NCBI GenBank assembly: GCA_963800475.1
Contig: CAWDAZ010000004.1
Coordinates: forward strand, 186,001-250,000
Length of the DNA: 64,000 nt
Direction of reading: 5' to 3'
Origin: Palsa-465 sp963800475
GTDB lineage: Bacteria > Actinomycetota > Thermoleophilia > Solirubrobacterales > Solirubrobacteraceae
How positions within the stretch are numbered: the first letter of the stretch is position 1; every line of letters begins with the position of its first letter. Shown in pieces: positions 23,830-31,927 of the stretch. Under the pieces are notes generated by a model. The model was not told the origin of the DNA and made no database searches. It saw only the letters and a program-made list of their open reading frames with translations. A program made the position numbers and the translations under genes.

Positions 23830-24792
23830 ATGGCTCTTGACGATCCCGTCGTTATCACCTGCGCGATCTCGGGCACGATCGCCAACCGCGACCAGTGCCC
23901 GGCGATCCCCTACACGCCCGAGGAGTACGCCGCCGAGGCGCGGCGGATCGTGGACGAGGGGGGCGTCCACATCCACATCCACGCGCGCACGCGCGACGGA
24001 CAGCCGAGCTACGAGATCGAGGACTTCCAGGCGATCAAGGACGCGATCCTCGACGAGGTCGGCGACCGCGCGATCATCAACTTTTCGACCGGGACGATCG
24101 GCGTGCCGGTCGCCAAGCGGGTCGCGTACCTCGAGGCGTGCCGCCCCGAGGTGGCGGCGCTCAACATGGGCTCGATGAACTACGCGAAGTACTCGGCCAA
24201 GCGCAAGGACTTCGTATTCAAGTTCGTGTTCGCGAACCCGTTCGACGAGATCATCGAGCTGCTCGAGGCGATGCGGCGGCTCGGCATCAAGCCCGAGCAC
24301 GAGTGCTTCGACGTCGGCCACGTCGGATCGCTGACGCCGCTCGTCGACATGGGACTGCTCGAGGCACCCCTGCACGCCGACTTCGTGATGGGCGTGGTCG
24401 GCGGAGTGCCCGCGAGCGCGCGGAACCTGGCGGCGATGGCCGACAACATGCCGACCACCCCCTCCGGGGGCGGTGCCCGCCATCACCACTGGGGCGTGAT
24501 CGGGATCGGGCGCGACCAGTGGATGCTGGTCGCCGCCGCGCTCACGCTGGGCGGCTCGGTGCGGGTCGGGCTCGAGGACAACTTCTACCTCCCGGACGGC
24601 GAGATGGCGAGCTCGAACGGCGAGCTGATCGCGAAGGCCCGGCAGATGACCGAGGAGATCGGGCGCCGTCCGGCGACGGTCGAGGAGGCGCGTCAGCTGC
24701 TCGGGATCAAGGCGCCGGCGACCGCGTCAGCCGGACGACTCATGCCGGCCCCGGCAGTGGCGAGCCCGGATGGCGAGCGGGGCCAGGCATGA
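23830..24792 (+). CDS. 3-keto-5-aminohexanoate cleavage (BKACE) family protein
   Basis: A 320-residue Zn-dependent TIM barrel that condenses or cleaves beta-keto acids with acetyl-CoA. The metal-binding HxH is in GGVHIHIHARTRDGQPS (about residues 44-60), followed by INFSTGTIGVPVAKRVAYLE, LNMGSMNY and, near the end, GSVRVGLEDNFYLPDGEMAS. Two further His are in GGGARHHHWGVIGIGRD. Family members have diverse beta-keto acid substrates. Here it lies between a carboxylase and a CoA transferase, with its stop overlapping the next ATG (ATGA). Confidence 0.88.
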   Translation: MALDDPVVITCAISGTIANRDQCPAIPYTPEEYAAEARRIVDEGGVHIHIHARTRDGQPSYEIEDFQAIKDAILDEVGDRAIINFSTGTIGVPVAKRVAYLEACRPEVAALNMGSMNYAKYSAKRKDFVFKFVFANPFDEIIELLEAMRRLGIKPEHECFDVGHVGSLTPLVDMGLLEAPLHADFVMGVVGGVPASARNLAAMADNMPTTPSGGGARHHHWGVIGIGRDQWMLVAAALTLGGSVRVGLEDNFYLPDGEMASSNGELIAKARQMTEEIGRRPATVEEARQLLGIKAPATASAGRLMPAPAVASPDGERGQA

Positions 24793-26033
24793 GCGCGCTG
24801 GCGCTGGAAGGCCTCAAGGTCCTCGACTTGTCTCGCCTGCTTCCCGGCGGGTTCTGCTCGCTGCTGCTGGCCGACTTCGGCGCCGACGTGCTGAAGGTCG
24901 AGGACACGGGGATGGGCGACTACGTCCGCTGGGCGCCGCCGTTTTATGAGGTCCGCCCACCCGCGGACCAGACTGCGCGCAGCGCCAAGTTCCTGGCGCT
25001 CAACCGCGGCAAGCGCTCGATCCGGATCGACCTCAAGAACGACCGCGGCAAGGAGGTGCTGCTGAGGCTCGCGCGCGACGCCGACGTGCTGCTCGAGTCG
25101 TTCCGGCCCGGCGTGCTGGACCGCCTCGGGGTCGGGTACGAGCGGCTCAAGCAAGAGAACCCGCGGCTCGTGTACTGCGCGATCACCGGTTACGGCCAGG
25201 ACGGGCCGAACCGCGACCGCTCCGGACACGACATGAACTACCTCGGGCTCGGCGGCCTGCTCGGGCTGACCGGCGAGGCGGACGGGCCGCCGGTCCAGTC
25301 CGCCGGACAGATCGCCGATATCGGCGGCGGCGGGCTGACGGCTGCGGTCGGGGTGCTGGTCGCGCTGCGCGAGCGCGACCGCTCCGGCGAAGGGCAGTTC
25401 GTCGACTGCTCGATGTTCGACGGCGCGCTGTCGTGGCTCGCGATGGTCGCGGCGGACATGTTCGCCGACGGGCAGGTGCCGCGGCGCGGGACGCTGCACC
25501 TCGCCGGCGCGATCACCTGCTACCGCCCGTACAGGTGCGCCGACGGGTACGTGACGCTGGGTGCGCTCGAGCCGAAGTTCTGGGCGGAGTTCTGTCGCGG
25601 CGTCGGCCGCGAGGACCTGCTCGAGCACGCGTTCGACCCGCCGGGGTCAGACGCGCACCGTGCCGTCAGCGAGGTGTTCGCAGGGCGGACCCGCGAGCAG
25701 TGGCGGCAGTTCGCAACCGAGCACGACTGCTGCCTCGAGCCGGTCCTCGAGCTCGACGAGGTCGCCGCCTCGGAGCTGGTCGCCGCGCGGGAAATGGTCG
25801 TGGAGCTCGACCAGCCGGGGGCCGAGCGCCCGGTCAAGCTGCTCGGCGCGCCGGTCAAGCTGAGCCGCACGCCCGCGGACCCGACCCGCGCGCCCGGTCC
25901 GGGGCTCGGCGAGAACACCGACGAGGTGCTCGCCGCGGCCGGCTACAGCCCGGAGGAGATCGCCGCGCTCCACGAGGCGGGTGCGGTCGCCGGCGGCGCG
26001 GGCGCCGTCGAGGGTTCGTTTCTGAGCGCGTGA
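24789..26033 (+). CDS. CaiB/BaiF family CoA-transferase / alpha-methylacyl-CoA racemase-like protein
   Basis: 414 residues, family III. The motif RSGHDMNYLGLGGLLGLTG (His147, Asp148) and QIADIGGGG (Asp177) match the catalytic His and Asp of alpha-methylacyl-CoA racemases better than the single Asp of CoA transferases. The N-terminus LKVLDLSRLLPGGFCSLLLA and LDRLGVGYERLKQENPRLVY are family signatures. A racemase of 2-methylacyl-CoA would fit breakdown of branched or isoprenoid acyl chains in this island. A short Ala/Gly-rich tail follows. Confidence 0.83.
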   Translation: MSALALEGLKVLDLSRLLPGGFCSLLLADFGADVLKVEDTGMGDYVRWAPPFYEVRPPADQTARSAKFLALNRGKRSIRIDLKNDRGKEVLLRLARDADVLLESFRPGVLDRLGVGYERLKQENPRLVYCAITGYGQDGPNRDRSGHDMNYLGLGGLLGLTGEADGPPVQSAGQIADIGGGGLTAAVGVLVALRERDRSGEGQFVDCSMFDGALSWLAMVAADMFADGQVPRRGTLHLAGAITCYRPYRCADGYVTLGALEPKFWAEFCRGVGREDLLEHAFDPPGSDAHRAVSEVFAGRTREQWRQFATEHDCCLEPVLELDEVAASELVAAREMVVELDQPGAERPVKLLGAPVKLSRTPADPTRAPGPGLGENTDEVLAAAGYSPEEIAALHEAGAVAGGAGAVEGSFLSA

Positions 26034-26043
26034 GGCGCGGCCG

Positions 26044-26754
26044 ATGACGACGAGCACGGACGGGATGCTGAAGATGTCCGAGCTCGCCGAGCGCTCCGGC
26101 GTCAGCGCGGCGACGATCAAGCACTACCTGCGCGAGGGCCTGCTCGGCGACGACGAGGAGGTCGTCAGGACGTCTCGCAACATGGCCTACTACCCGGTCG
26201 ACTTCGTCGAGCGCGTGCGGCTGATCAAGCGGCTCCAGGAGGAGCGGTTCATGCCGCTGAAGGTGATCCGCGAGCTGATCGAACGCGACCCCGAGCGCGT
26301 CGCGCGGATGATCGAGCTCGAAGACCGGATCCTCGAGCTCGCGATCGAGGCCCGCGAGACCGGACGCGTGTCCCGTGCCCGGGTGAAGGAGACATACGAG
26401 GTTCCGCAGAACGTGCTCGAGCGGCTCGAAGGGCTCGGCGTGCTGACGCCGACGACGCGCGGCTACGACGCCGACGACGTAGCGATCATCGAGGCGATCT
26501 CGAGGTTCCGCGCCGGCGGCTACGAGGAGGCAATCGGCTTCACCGTGTACGACACGCTTCGCTACCGCGCCGCGCTCGAGCCGCTCGTCGAGGAGGAGGT
26601 CAGGGTGCTGCTCGACCGCCTCGCCGGCAAAGTCGACACCGACCGCGCGGTCGCGATCATCTCCTCCGGCGCGGAGCCGCTGCGCGAGCTGATCGGTGCG
26701 ATGCACTCGAAGCTGCTGCTCGGCGAGCTGCGGCGCCAGCGGGGCCTCGAGTAG
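26044..26754 (+). CDS. MerR family transcriptional regulator
   Basis: 236 residues. The winged helix starts LKMSELAERSGVSAATIKHY with LREGLLG, followed by MAYYPVDFVERVRLIKRLQE, typical of MerR. The C-terminal 150 residues have no metal-binding Cys pair and include a predicted dimer helix and a second HTH-like segment (VPQNVLERLEGLGVLTPTTR). It ends the acyl-CoA gene group and may control it, though the 16-bp operators found there are not classical MerR sites. Starts 10 nt after the CoA-transferase stop. Confidence 0.85.
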   Translation: MTTSTDGMLKMSELAERSGVSAATIKHYLREGLLGDDEEVVRTSRNMAYYPVDFVERVRLIKRLQEERFMPLKVIRELIERDPERVARMIELEDRILELAIEARETGRVSRARVKETYEVPQNVLERLEGLGVLTPTTRGYDADDVAIIEAISRFRAGGYEEAIGFTVYDTLRYRAALEPLVEEEVRVLLDRLAGKVDTDRAVAIISSGAEPLRELIGAMHSKLLLGELRRQRGLE

Positions 26755-26769
26755 CTGCTGGCGCGGCCG

Positions 26770-27168
26770 GTGTCCGTGGAGCAGACGCGGCCGCTGCGCC
26801 AGGCCGTGCTCCGTCCGTATATGACGGTCGAGGAGATGGTCGAGTCCGAGCCGCCGGATGCGTTTGCGGCGGGCGCGTTCGACGGCGACGAGCTGGTCGC
26901 GGTCGGCCTGATCGGGCCGGAGGGCGACCCCGGTGCGTGGCGCGTGCGCGGGATGGCGACCGCGCCCGTCGCCCGCGGCAGAGGCGCCGGCACAGCCGTG
27001 CTCGAGGCGCTGCTGGATCACGCGCGCGAGCAGGGCGCGGCGAGCGTCTGGGCGAGCGTCCGGATCCCCGCGCGGATGCTGTACGAGCGGGCCGGCTTCC
27101 GCCAGACCTCGGAGGTGTTCGAGACTCCCAGGATCGGGCCGCACGTGATCATGGGCCGCGCGCTATAG
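26770..27168 (+). CDS. GNAT family N-acetyltransferase
   Basis: 132 residues. The acetyl-CoA loop is VARGRGAGTAVLEALLDHAR, preceded by WRVRGMATAP (beta4) and followed by VRIPARMLYERAGFRQTSEV, the usual last alpha-beta unit. It is short at the N-terminus for the family. GTG start, 15 nt after the MerR stop; no ribosome-binding site stands out. Acceptor unknown. Confidence 0.78.
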   Translation: MSVEQTRPLRQAVLRPYMTVEEMVESEPPDAFAAGAFDGDELVAVGLIGPEGDPGAWRVRGMATAPVARGRGAGTAVLEALLDHAREQGAASVWASVRIPARMLYERAGFRQTSEVFETPRIGPHVIMGRAL

Positions 27169-27169
27169 G
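27164..27169 (+). promoter_or_regulatory. -10-like TATAGG
   Basis: TATAGG, overlapping the stop of the acetyltransferase gene, ends 8 nt before GTG 27178 of the VOC protein. Confidence 0.3.
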
Positions 27170-27177
27170 GTGACCGG

Positions 27178-27597
27178 GTGCGCCAGCGCGTCACCCTGAT
27201 CACCCTCGGGGTCGCCGATCTCGATCGCGCGCGCCGCTTCTACGAGTCGCTCGGTTGGAGCACGGGCGCCGCGCCCGCCGACGACGTCGTGTTCTTCCAG
27301 ACCGGCGAAATGGTGGTCGCGCTGTGGGACCGCGCGAGGCTCGCGCGCGACAGCTGCATCGAGGACCCGGGCGGCTGGGGAGGTGTGACGCTCGCGCACA
27401 ACGTCGCCTCACCGGATGAGGTGGACGCGGTCACCGAGGAGGCCCGCGCCGCCGGCGCGACGATCGGCCGCGAGCCCGCGGAGACGTTCTGGGGTGGCTA
27501 CAGCTCCGTGTTCATCGACCCTGACGGTCACCCGTGGGAGGTCGCACACAACCCCCACTGGACGCTGGCCGAGGACGGGGGCGTCAGGCTCAGCTGA
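27178..27597 (+). CDS. VOC (glyoxalase/bleomycin resistance) family protein
   Basis: 139 residues with the two beta-alpha-beta-beta-beta modules of the vicinal oxygen chelate fold: VTLITLGVADLDRARRFYES at the start, GVTLAHNVASPDEVDAVTEE at the second module, and SSVFIDPDGHPWEVAHNPHW at the end with the metal Glu. Could be a lyase, dioxygenase or binding protein. Nine bases separate it from the acetyltransferase. Confidence 0.82.
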   Translation: MRQRVTLITLGVADLDRARRFYESLGWSTGAAPADDVVFFQTGEMVVALWDRARLARDSCIEDPGGWGGVTLAHNVASPDEVDAVTEEARAAGATIGREPAETFWGGYSSVFIDPDGHPWEVAHNPHWTLAEDGGVRLS

Positions 27598-27619
27598 GCG
27601 GCGCCGTCCGGCCGGGCGG

Positions 27620-28474
27620 CTACCACCACGCCTCGTGCTCCTCCATCACCCCGTAGCCCTCGGCGAGCGCGACGCCGCCGGGCAGCTCACCCTTGAACGT
27701 GCCGAACGGCTGCCGGTACGCGCTCCTGATCAGAACCAGGTTGTCGCGCCGCGCTCGCACCGCCTCAGGCTGGAAGCGGAGGCCGTCGACCCGCAGCAGG
27801 TCCTCGGAGAAGCTCGACGGGCCGGCCTCGCGCGGGTCGCCGTCGACCCACACGGTTCGCTCGCTCGCCGACGGCGGATCGTTGACGCCGCTGACGAGGT
27901 TCCAAGCGAGCGCGCGGCCGTCGCACGAGCGGCCGACGCCCGCCGACCACCGCCAGCGCGTGTGTCGCTCGTAATAGCCGGCCGTGTCGTCGATCACGGC
28001 GCGCGCGTCCAGCGGGATCGAGCGACCGTCGAGCTCGACGACCCCGTGGGCTCGGATCCCGCCCTGCTTGCGGGTCCACGCGTAGGCCGCCCCGGAGCGA
28101 CACACGGCCTCGATCCCCGGCGTCTCGTCCAGCGCCAGCGCGATCGCGACGCCGAGGTCGGAGACCTGCAGCCGGCCGGGCACGAGCGCCACGTTCCCGC
28201 GCCCGATCACGGTCCGCTCGTACAACCGCCCGCGGCGGCGATCCCAGACCGCCCAGAACGACTGCCGGGCCGGGCCGATCCGGACGTTCGCAGCGCACAG
28301 CATCAACTCGGGGCCGTACACGCCGACATACCGCCACGCCTTCAGGGGGCGAAGCCCGGCGTGGGACGGCATTGCCCGCGGCGGCAAGGGGAGCGCCTGC
28401 ACCGAGGCGGCGCGTGGATCGCCGAACGTCCCGCGGTAGGGGAGCGCGGCCGCCGTGATCGCCTGGTTCGGCAT
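27620..28474 (-). CDS. DUF2804 family protein
   Basis: 284 residues, function unknown. Matches the DUF2804 layout: PLKAWRYVGVYGPELMLCAA near the N-terminus, FWAVWDRRRGRLYERT, DDTAGYYERHTRWRWSAGVG and the C-terminal FGTFKGELPGGVALAEGYGV. Members are predicted beta-rich proteins sometimes near lipid genes. TAGGGT lies 6 nt before the ATG. Divergent from the nitrilase-type gene. Confidence 0.8.
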   Translation of the reverse strand: MPNQAITAAALPYRGTFGDPRAASVQALPLPPRAMPSHAGLRPLKAWRYVGVYGPELMLCAANVRIGPARQSFWAVWDRRRGRLYERTVIGRGNVALVPGRLQVSDLGVAIALALDETPGIEAVCRSGAAYAWTRKQGGIRAHGVVELDGRSIPLDARAVIDDTAGYYERHTRWRWSAGVGRSCDGRALAWNLVSGVNDPPSASERTVWVDGDPREAGPSSFSEDLLRVDGLRFQPEAVRARRDNLVLIRSAYRQPFGTFKGELPGGVALAEGYGVMEEHEAWW

Positions 28475-28525
28475 GGGCGCACCCTAGACCCTGCGTGCGG
28501 CGGGAAGCGTCGGGGTATCCTAGGC

Positions 28526-28543
28526 TGACTGACCGGTCAATCA
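28526..28543. promoter_or_regulatory. TetR-type operator TGACTGACCGGTCAATCA
   Basis: An 18-bp palindrome with one mismatched pair (positions C/A), centred on CCGG. It lies just after a TAGGCT -10-like box (28521-28526) and 42 nt before the GTG of the amidase gene, so it covers the start of transcription. The TetR gene that is second in this operon is the obvious candidate regulator. FadR/PfmR-like TetR proteins bind sites of this look. Confidence 0.65.
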
Positions 28544-28554
28544 GGCTGGTCGAT

Positions 28555-28580
28555 CCAGGAGAGAGCCAACCAGGAGAGAG
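28555..28580 (+). promoter_or_regulatory. Duplicated ribosome-binding site
   Basis: CCAGGAGAGAG occurs twice, at 28555-28565 and 28570-28580. The second copy is correctly placed for GTG 28585 and decides that start over an out-of-frame ATG at 28581. Confidence 0.5.
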
Positions 28581-28584
28581 ATGC

Positions 28585-29403
28585 GTGCGAGCCGGCGCGG
28601 TTCAGCTCAACTCCACCGACGACATCGATCGTAACCTCGCGACCGCCGACCGCCTTGTCCGGGATGCCGCCGGGCGGGGGGCGGAGCTGGTCGTGCTCCC
28701 AGAAAAATGGAGCGTGCTCGGCACCGGCGAGCAGATGGCCGCCGAGGCGCAGCCGCTCGACGGCGAGTGCGTCTCGTGGGCGCGCGGGCTCGCCCAAGAG
28801 CTCGGGATCGACCTGCTCGCGGGCTCGATCGTCGAGCGCGTCGCCGGCCAGGAGAAGACCGCCAACACCAGCGTGCACGTCGGTCCCGACGGCGAGATCC
28901 GCGCCGTGTACCGCAAGCTCCACATGTTCGACGTCGAGGTCGACGGGGTCGTATATGCGGAATCGCGCGACGAGCAGCCCGGCATCGAGATCGTGGTCTC
29001 GGAGCTGGCCAACGGCGTGCGGGTCGGGATGAGCATCTGCTACGACGTGCGCTTCCCAGAGCTGTACCGGATCCTCACCGTGCGCGGCGCCGAGGTGATC
29101 GCCGTGCCGAGCGCGTTCACGCTGGCGACGACCCGCGACCACTGGGAGGTGCTGCTCCGCGCTCGCGCGATCGAGAACCAGTGCTTCGTCGTCGCCGCCA
29201 ATCAGATCGGCGCCAGCGGGGCGGGCAATCGCTCGGGCGGACGCTCCCTGATCGTCGATCCGTGGGGGCTGGTGCTGGCGACGGCCCCCGACGAGGAGAC
29301 CGCGATCGTCGCCGAGCTCGACTTCGAGAACCAGCGCGCGATCCGGGCGAGGCTCCCGGTGCTGGCACATCGCCGCGACGACGCGTACGCGTGGAGCCCC
29401 TGA
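28585..29403 (+). CDS. Nitrilase-superfamily amidase (Nit1/Nit2-like)
   Basis: 272 residues, carbon-nitrogen hydrolase with catalytic Glu40 (LPEKW), Lys111 (YRKLHMFD) and Cys152 (SICYDVRFPELYR). The last motif is characteristic of deaminated glutathione amidase and omega-amidase, which hydrolyse dicarboxylic acid monoamides. A CN-hydrolase with the same motif set could also be an N-carbamoyl hydrolase. GTG was chosen from the ribosome-binding site. It is the first gene of an operon with a TetR regulator (TGATG overlap). Confidence 0.87.
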   Translation: MRAGAVQLNSTDDIDRNLATADRLVRDAAGRGAELVVLPEKWSVLGTGEQMAAEAQPLDGECVSWARGLAQELGIDLLAGSIVERVAGQEKTANTSVHVGPDGEIRAVYRKLHMFDVEVDGVVYAESRDEQPGIEIVVSELANGVRVGMSICYDVRFPELYRILTVRGAEVIAVPSAFTLATTRDHWEVLLRARAIENQCFVVAANQIGASGAGNRSGGRSLIVDPWGLVLATAPDEETAIVAELDFENQRAIRARLPVLAHRRDDAYAWSP

Positions 29404-29999
29404 TGGCGACGCCTGCGACCGCAGACAAGCGACGCGTGATCCTCGACGCGGCGGTGCGCGTGTTCGCGCGCGAGGGCTTCCATACGTGCCGGGTCGCCGA
29501 CATCGCCGACGAGGCGGGCGTCGCGTACGGCCTCGTGTATCACTACTTCTCCTCCAAGGAGGAGATCCTCGACACGCTGTTCCTCGAGCGCTGGGACCTG
29601 ATGCTCGGGGCGATCGCCGAGGCGGATTCCGAGCAGCTCGCGCCACGCGAGAAGCTGCTCGCGATCGCCTCGTTCATCGTCGACTCCTACCGGCACGATC
29701 CCGATCTGATGAAGGTGATCATCGTCGAGGTCACGCGCGCCGCCAACACGTTCGGCCGCACTCACCTAGCCAAGATCCGCGAGGCGTACGATCAGATCGC
29801 GGGAATCGTCGCGCGCGGGCAGGAGACCGGCAGCTTTCGCCCGGAGATCGATCCGCCGTTCGCGGCGCTCGCTTTCTATGGGCTGATCGAGCAGGTCCTG
29901 AGCGGCTGGATCTTCGACGGCGAGCCGATTCCCGAGCAAGAGTTCGAGGACACCAAGACGCTGATCGTCGACACGATCTGCCACGGGCTCGAGCGGTGA
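29403..29999 (+). CDS. TetR family transcriptional regulator (FadR-like)
   Basis: 198 residues. The HTH is FHTCRVADIADEAGVAYGLV with YHYFSSKEEILDTLF. The C-terminal domain (AIASFIVDSYRHDPDLMKVI) resembles TetR proteins such as B. subtilis FadR that sense acyl-CoA. It probably binds the palindrome at 28526 upstream of its own operon. ATG 29403 overlaps the amidase stop. The inducer is not known. Confidence 0.85.
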   Translation: MATPATADKRRVILDAAVRVFAREGFHTCRVADIADEAGVAYGLVYHYFSSKEEILDTLFLERWDLMLGAIAEADSEQLAPREKLLAIASFIVDSYRHDPDLMKVIIVEVTRAANTFGRTHLAKIREAYDQIAGIVARGQETGSFRPEIDPPFAALAFYGLIEQVLSGWIFDGEPIPEQEFEDTKTLIVDTICHGLER

Positions 30000-30081
30000 C
30001 GGTGCAAGGTTTTGCCCAGCCGCGATCCGGGAACACGGACACCATTCCCGTGCGCCGGATGTCTGCTTCAATCGGCGGCTG

Positions 30082-30222
30082 ATGACCGAGAGCCCGTTGA
30101 TCAAACGGCTCCTGTGGGCGGGGTTGCTCGCGGGGACCGGCGCGCTCGCGACGCTCGCCTCCGCGCACCTGGCGACGGTGATCTGGCGGCGGTTGTTCGA
30201 CGAGGAGCCGCCGAGTGACTGA
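30082..30222 (+). CDS. Small membrane protein, DUF4235-like
   Basis: 46 residues: one membrane segment (LLWAGLLAGTGALATLASAH) followed by ATVIWRRLFDEEPPSD, which matches the conserved end (iWrxxxxEePP) of DUF4235 proteins of Actinobacteria. First of four small genes of the same strand ending at 31001. Its stop lies inside the next gene. Confidence 0.68.
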   Translation: MTESPLIKRLLWAGLLAGTGALATLASAHLATVIWRRLFDEEPPSD

Positions 30223-30328
30223 TGACGGCCACGCCGGCGCGCGGGGCGATCGGCCGGAGCTGCCGGTGCTCGCAGCGTTCGCGGGCGGCTTCGTGCTCGC
30301 CCTGATCCTGAAGCGGCTCGCGCGCTGA
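30215..30328 (+). CDS. Tiny single-TM protein
   Basis: 37 residues from GTG 30215, overlapping the previous gene by 8 nt. A charged start (MTDDGHAGARGDRPE) is followed by one membrane helix (LPVLAAFAGGFVLALILKRL). It fits neatly between the DUF4235-like gene and the Holin-X-like gene, 2 nt before the latter, which supports it being real. Function unknown. Confidence 0.55.
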   Translation: MTDDGHAGARGDRPELPVLAAFAGGFVLALILKRLAR

Positions 30329-30330
30329 CG

Positions 30331-30750
30331 ATGGCGCCCGAGAACGGAAAGCCCGAGAGCATCGCCGCGACGGTGACGGAGGTCTCCGAGCGGATGAGCC
30401 TGCTCGTCCGCGAGGAGATCGAGCTCGCCAGGGCGGAGGTGACGGCGAAGGTCACGAGCATCGCGAGGGGGACTGCGGCGGTCGCGGCCGGAGCGGTGTT
30501 CGGCGTGTTCGGCGTGCTGTTCGTCCTCTACACGGCTGCGTGGGGCCTCGACGCGATCCTCATCAACGGGGCGGGCAACATCTGGATCGGGTTCGCGATC
30601 GTCGCCGCCGTGCTGATCGGACTGGCGGTGCTGGCCGGCGTGTTCGCGTGGCGCAAGCTGCGGGTCGGGCCGCCAAAGCCGCAGATGGCGATCGAGGAGG
30701 CCAAGAAGATCCGCGAGACCGTGGCGACCGGCGCCGAGGGCGGGAACTGA
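30331..30750 (+). CDS. Putative actinobacterial Holin-X / phage holin family protein
   Basis: 139 residues. An amphipathic N-terminal part (MSLLVREEIELARAEVTAKV) precedes two membrane helices (about 48-75 and 84-107), then a charged tail. This is the layout of PF07332-type proteins, which are chromosomal in Actinobacteria and not linked to phage. Next to DUF4235- and DUF3618-like genes it is part of a common envelope gene set. Its stop overlaps the next ATG. Confidence 0.82.
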   Translation: MAPENGKPESIAATVTEVSERMSLLVREEIELARAEVTAKVTSIARGTAAVAAGAVFGVFGVLFVLYTAAWGLDAILINGAGNIWIGFAIVAAVLIGLAVLAGVFAWRKLRVGPPKPQMAIEEAKKIRETVATGAEGGN

Positions 30751-31001
30751 TGCCGACCCGCACGCCCGACGAGATCCGGGCGTCGATCGAGCAGAACCGC
30801 GCGGAGCTCGGGGAGTCGCTCGAACGACTGCGCGGCGATGTGGTGAAGCTGACCGATTGGCGCTCGCGGCTCCGTGAGCACCAGCCGCAGGCGATGCTCG
30901 CCGCGGGCGTCGCCGGGTTCGTGCTCGGCGGCGGGATCGCAGGGCTGAACGGGGTGCTGTTCCGCCGCCGGCGGCTCGAGCGCTCGAGCGGTCGCCGCTG
31001 A
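30750..31001 (+). CDS. DUF3618 family protein
   Basis: 83 residues. The N-terminal TPDEIRASIEQNRAELGESL with ERLRGDVVKLTDWR is the DUF3618 signature, a short coiled coil, followed by one membrane helix (AAGVAGFVLGGGIAGLNGVL) and a basic end. Regularly found beside Holin-X proteins. ATG overlaps the preceding stop (TGATG). Confidence 0.82.
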   Translation: MPTRTPDEIRASIEQNRAELGESLERLRGDVVKLTDWRSRLREHQPQAMLAAGVAGFVLGGGIAGLNGVLFRRRRLERSSGRR

Positions 31002-31020
31002 CGCTCGCCGGCCGCGCCGG

Positions 31021-31875
31021 CTAAGCCAGGTACGAGCTCGGGATCCCGCCGACGCCGAGCAGCCCCGGGCCGACGTGCGCCCCGATCACGGGGCCGATCT
31101 CGGAGAACGTCACCGGGTCAGTACCGAAGATCTCCTTGCCGCGGGTCATCAACTCGTCCGCCTCCGACGGAGCGCGGATGTGCTGGACCATCCAGCCGTC
31201 GGCCCCCTCCGCAGCCCGCTCACGGAGCAGGTCGACCATCCGTTCGAACGCCCGCTTCGAGGTGCGGACCCGCTCGACCGGCGTGATCTGCGCCTCGACG
31301 GTCAGGATCGGCTTGATCCTCAGGGTCGTGCCGAGCCACGCCTGGGCGCCCCCAATCCGTCCACCGCGGCGCAGGTACTCGAGCGTGTCGATCGAGAACC
31401 ACATCCGCAGCTCCGATCGCGCGCGCCGCGCGCGATCGGCGACCGAGTCCGCGTCGGCGCCGCTGCGTGCTGCGGCGGCGGCCGCCAGCACGACCAGCCC
31501 CTGGCCGCCACACGCGGTCTGCGAGTCGATCACATGCACCCGCTCGGCGTTCGACCCAAGCTGGTCGCGCGCCTGCTCGGCGGCCCGCACGGTCCCGGAC
31601 ATTCCGCCGGCGAGATGGATCGAGACGATGTCGTCGCCGCGCTCGAGCAGCGGCTCGTAGACCCCCAGGAAGTCGCCGATCGACGGCTGCGAGGTCGTCG
31701 GGAGCTCGCTCTGGGTCTGCAGCCGTTCGTAGAACGAGGTGTAGTCGGTGATCTCGCTCTCGCGCATCGTGTCCTCGCCCCAGTGGACGTACAGGCTCAC
31801 CTCATGGATCCCGTTCGAGTCGACGAGCTCGCGCGGGAGGTAGTGACAGGTGTCGCTGACGATCGCTACGCCCAT
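31021..31875 (-). CDS. DegV family fatty-acid-binding protein
   Basis: 284 residues. DegV/FakB proteins bind a fatty acid in a tunnel and, with FakA-type kinases, present it for phosphorylation. Features: VAIVSDTCHYLPRELVDSNG at the start, LPTTSQPSIGDFLGVYEPLL, VSIHLAGGMSGTVRAAEQAR and LEYLRRGGRIGGAQAWLGT. No FakA-like kinase is present nearby. TAGGGT 9 nt before the ATG (31890-31885) is a likely -10. Confidence 0.9.
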   Translation of the reverse strand: MGVAIVSDTCHYLPRELVDSNGIHEVSLYVHWGEDTMRESEITDYTSFYERLQTQSELPTTSQPSIGDFLGVYEPLLERGDDIVSIHLAGGMSGTVRAAEQARDQLGSNAERVHVIDSQTACGGQGLVVLAAAAAARSGADADSVADRARRARSELRMWFSIDTLEYLRRGGRIGGAQAWLGTTLRIKPILTVEAQITPVERVRTSKRAFERMVDLLRERAAEGADGWMVQHIRAPSEADELMTRGKEIFGTDPVTFSEIGPVIGAHVGPGLLGVGGIPSSYLA

Positions 31876-31884
31876 TGCGGTGTG

Positions 31885-31890
31885 ACCCTA
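31885..31890 (-). promoter_or_regulatory. -10-like TAGGGT
   Basis: Minus-strand TAGGGT ending 9 nt before ATG 31875 of the DegV gene. Confidence 0.4.
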
Positions 31891-31913
31891 TCCGTTCGCG
31901 AACGCCGCCGAGG

Positions 31914-31919
31914 TACGAT
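31914..31919 (+). promoter_or_regulatory. -10-like TACGAT
   Basis: TACGAT ends 8 nt before GTG 31928. The divergent DegV box lies only 23 nt away, so the two promoters overlap back to back. Confidence 0.4.
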
Positions 31920-31927
31920 CGGCGGCG

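Noticed and set aside
30331..30750. Prophage remnant because of the phage-holin family name
   Set aside because: The family is chromosomal in Actinobacteria and no phage genes lie nearby.
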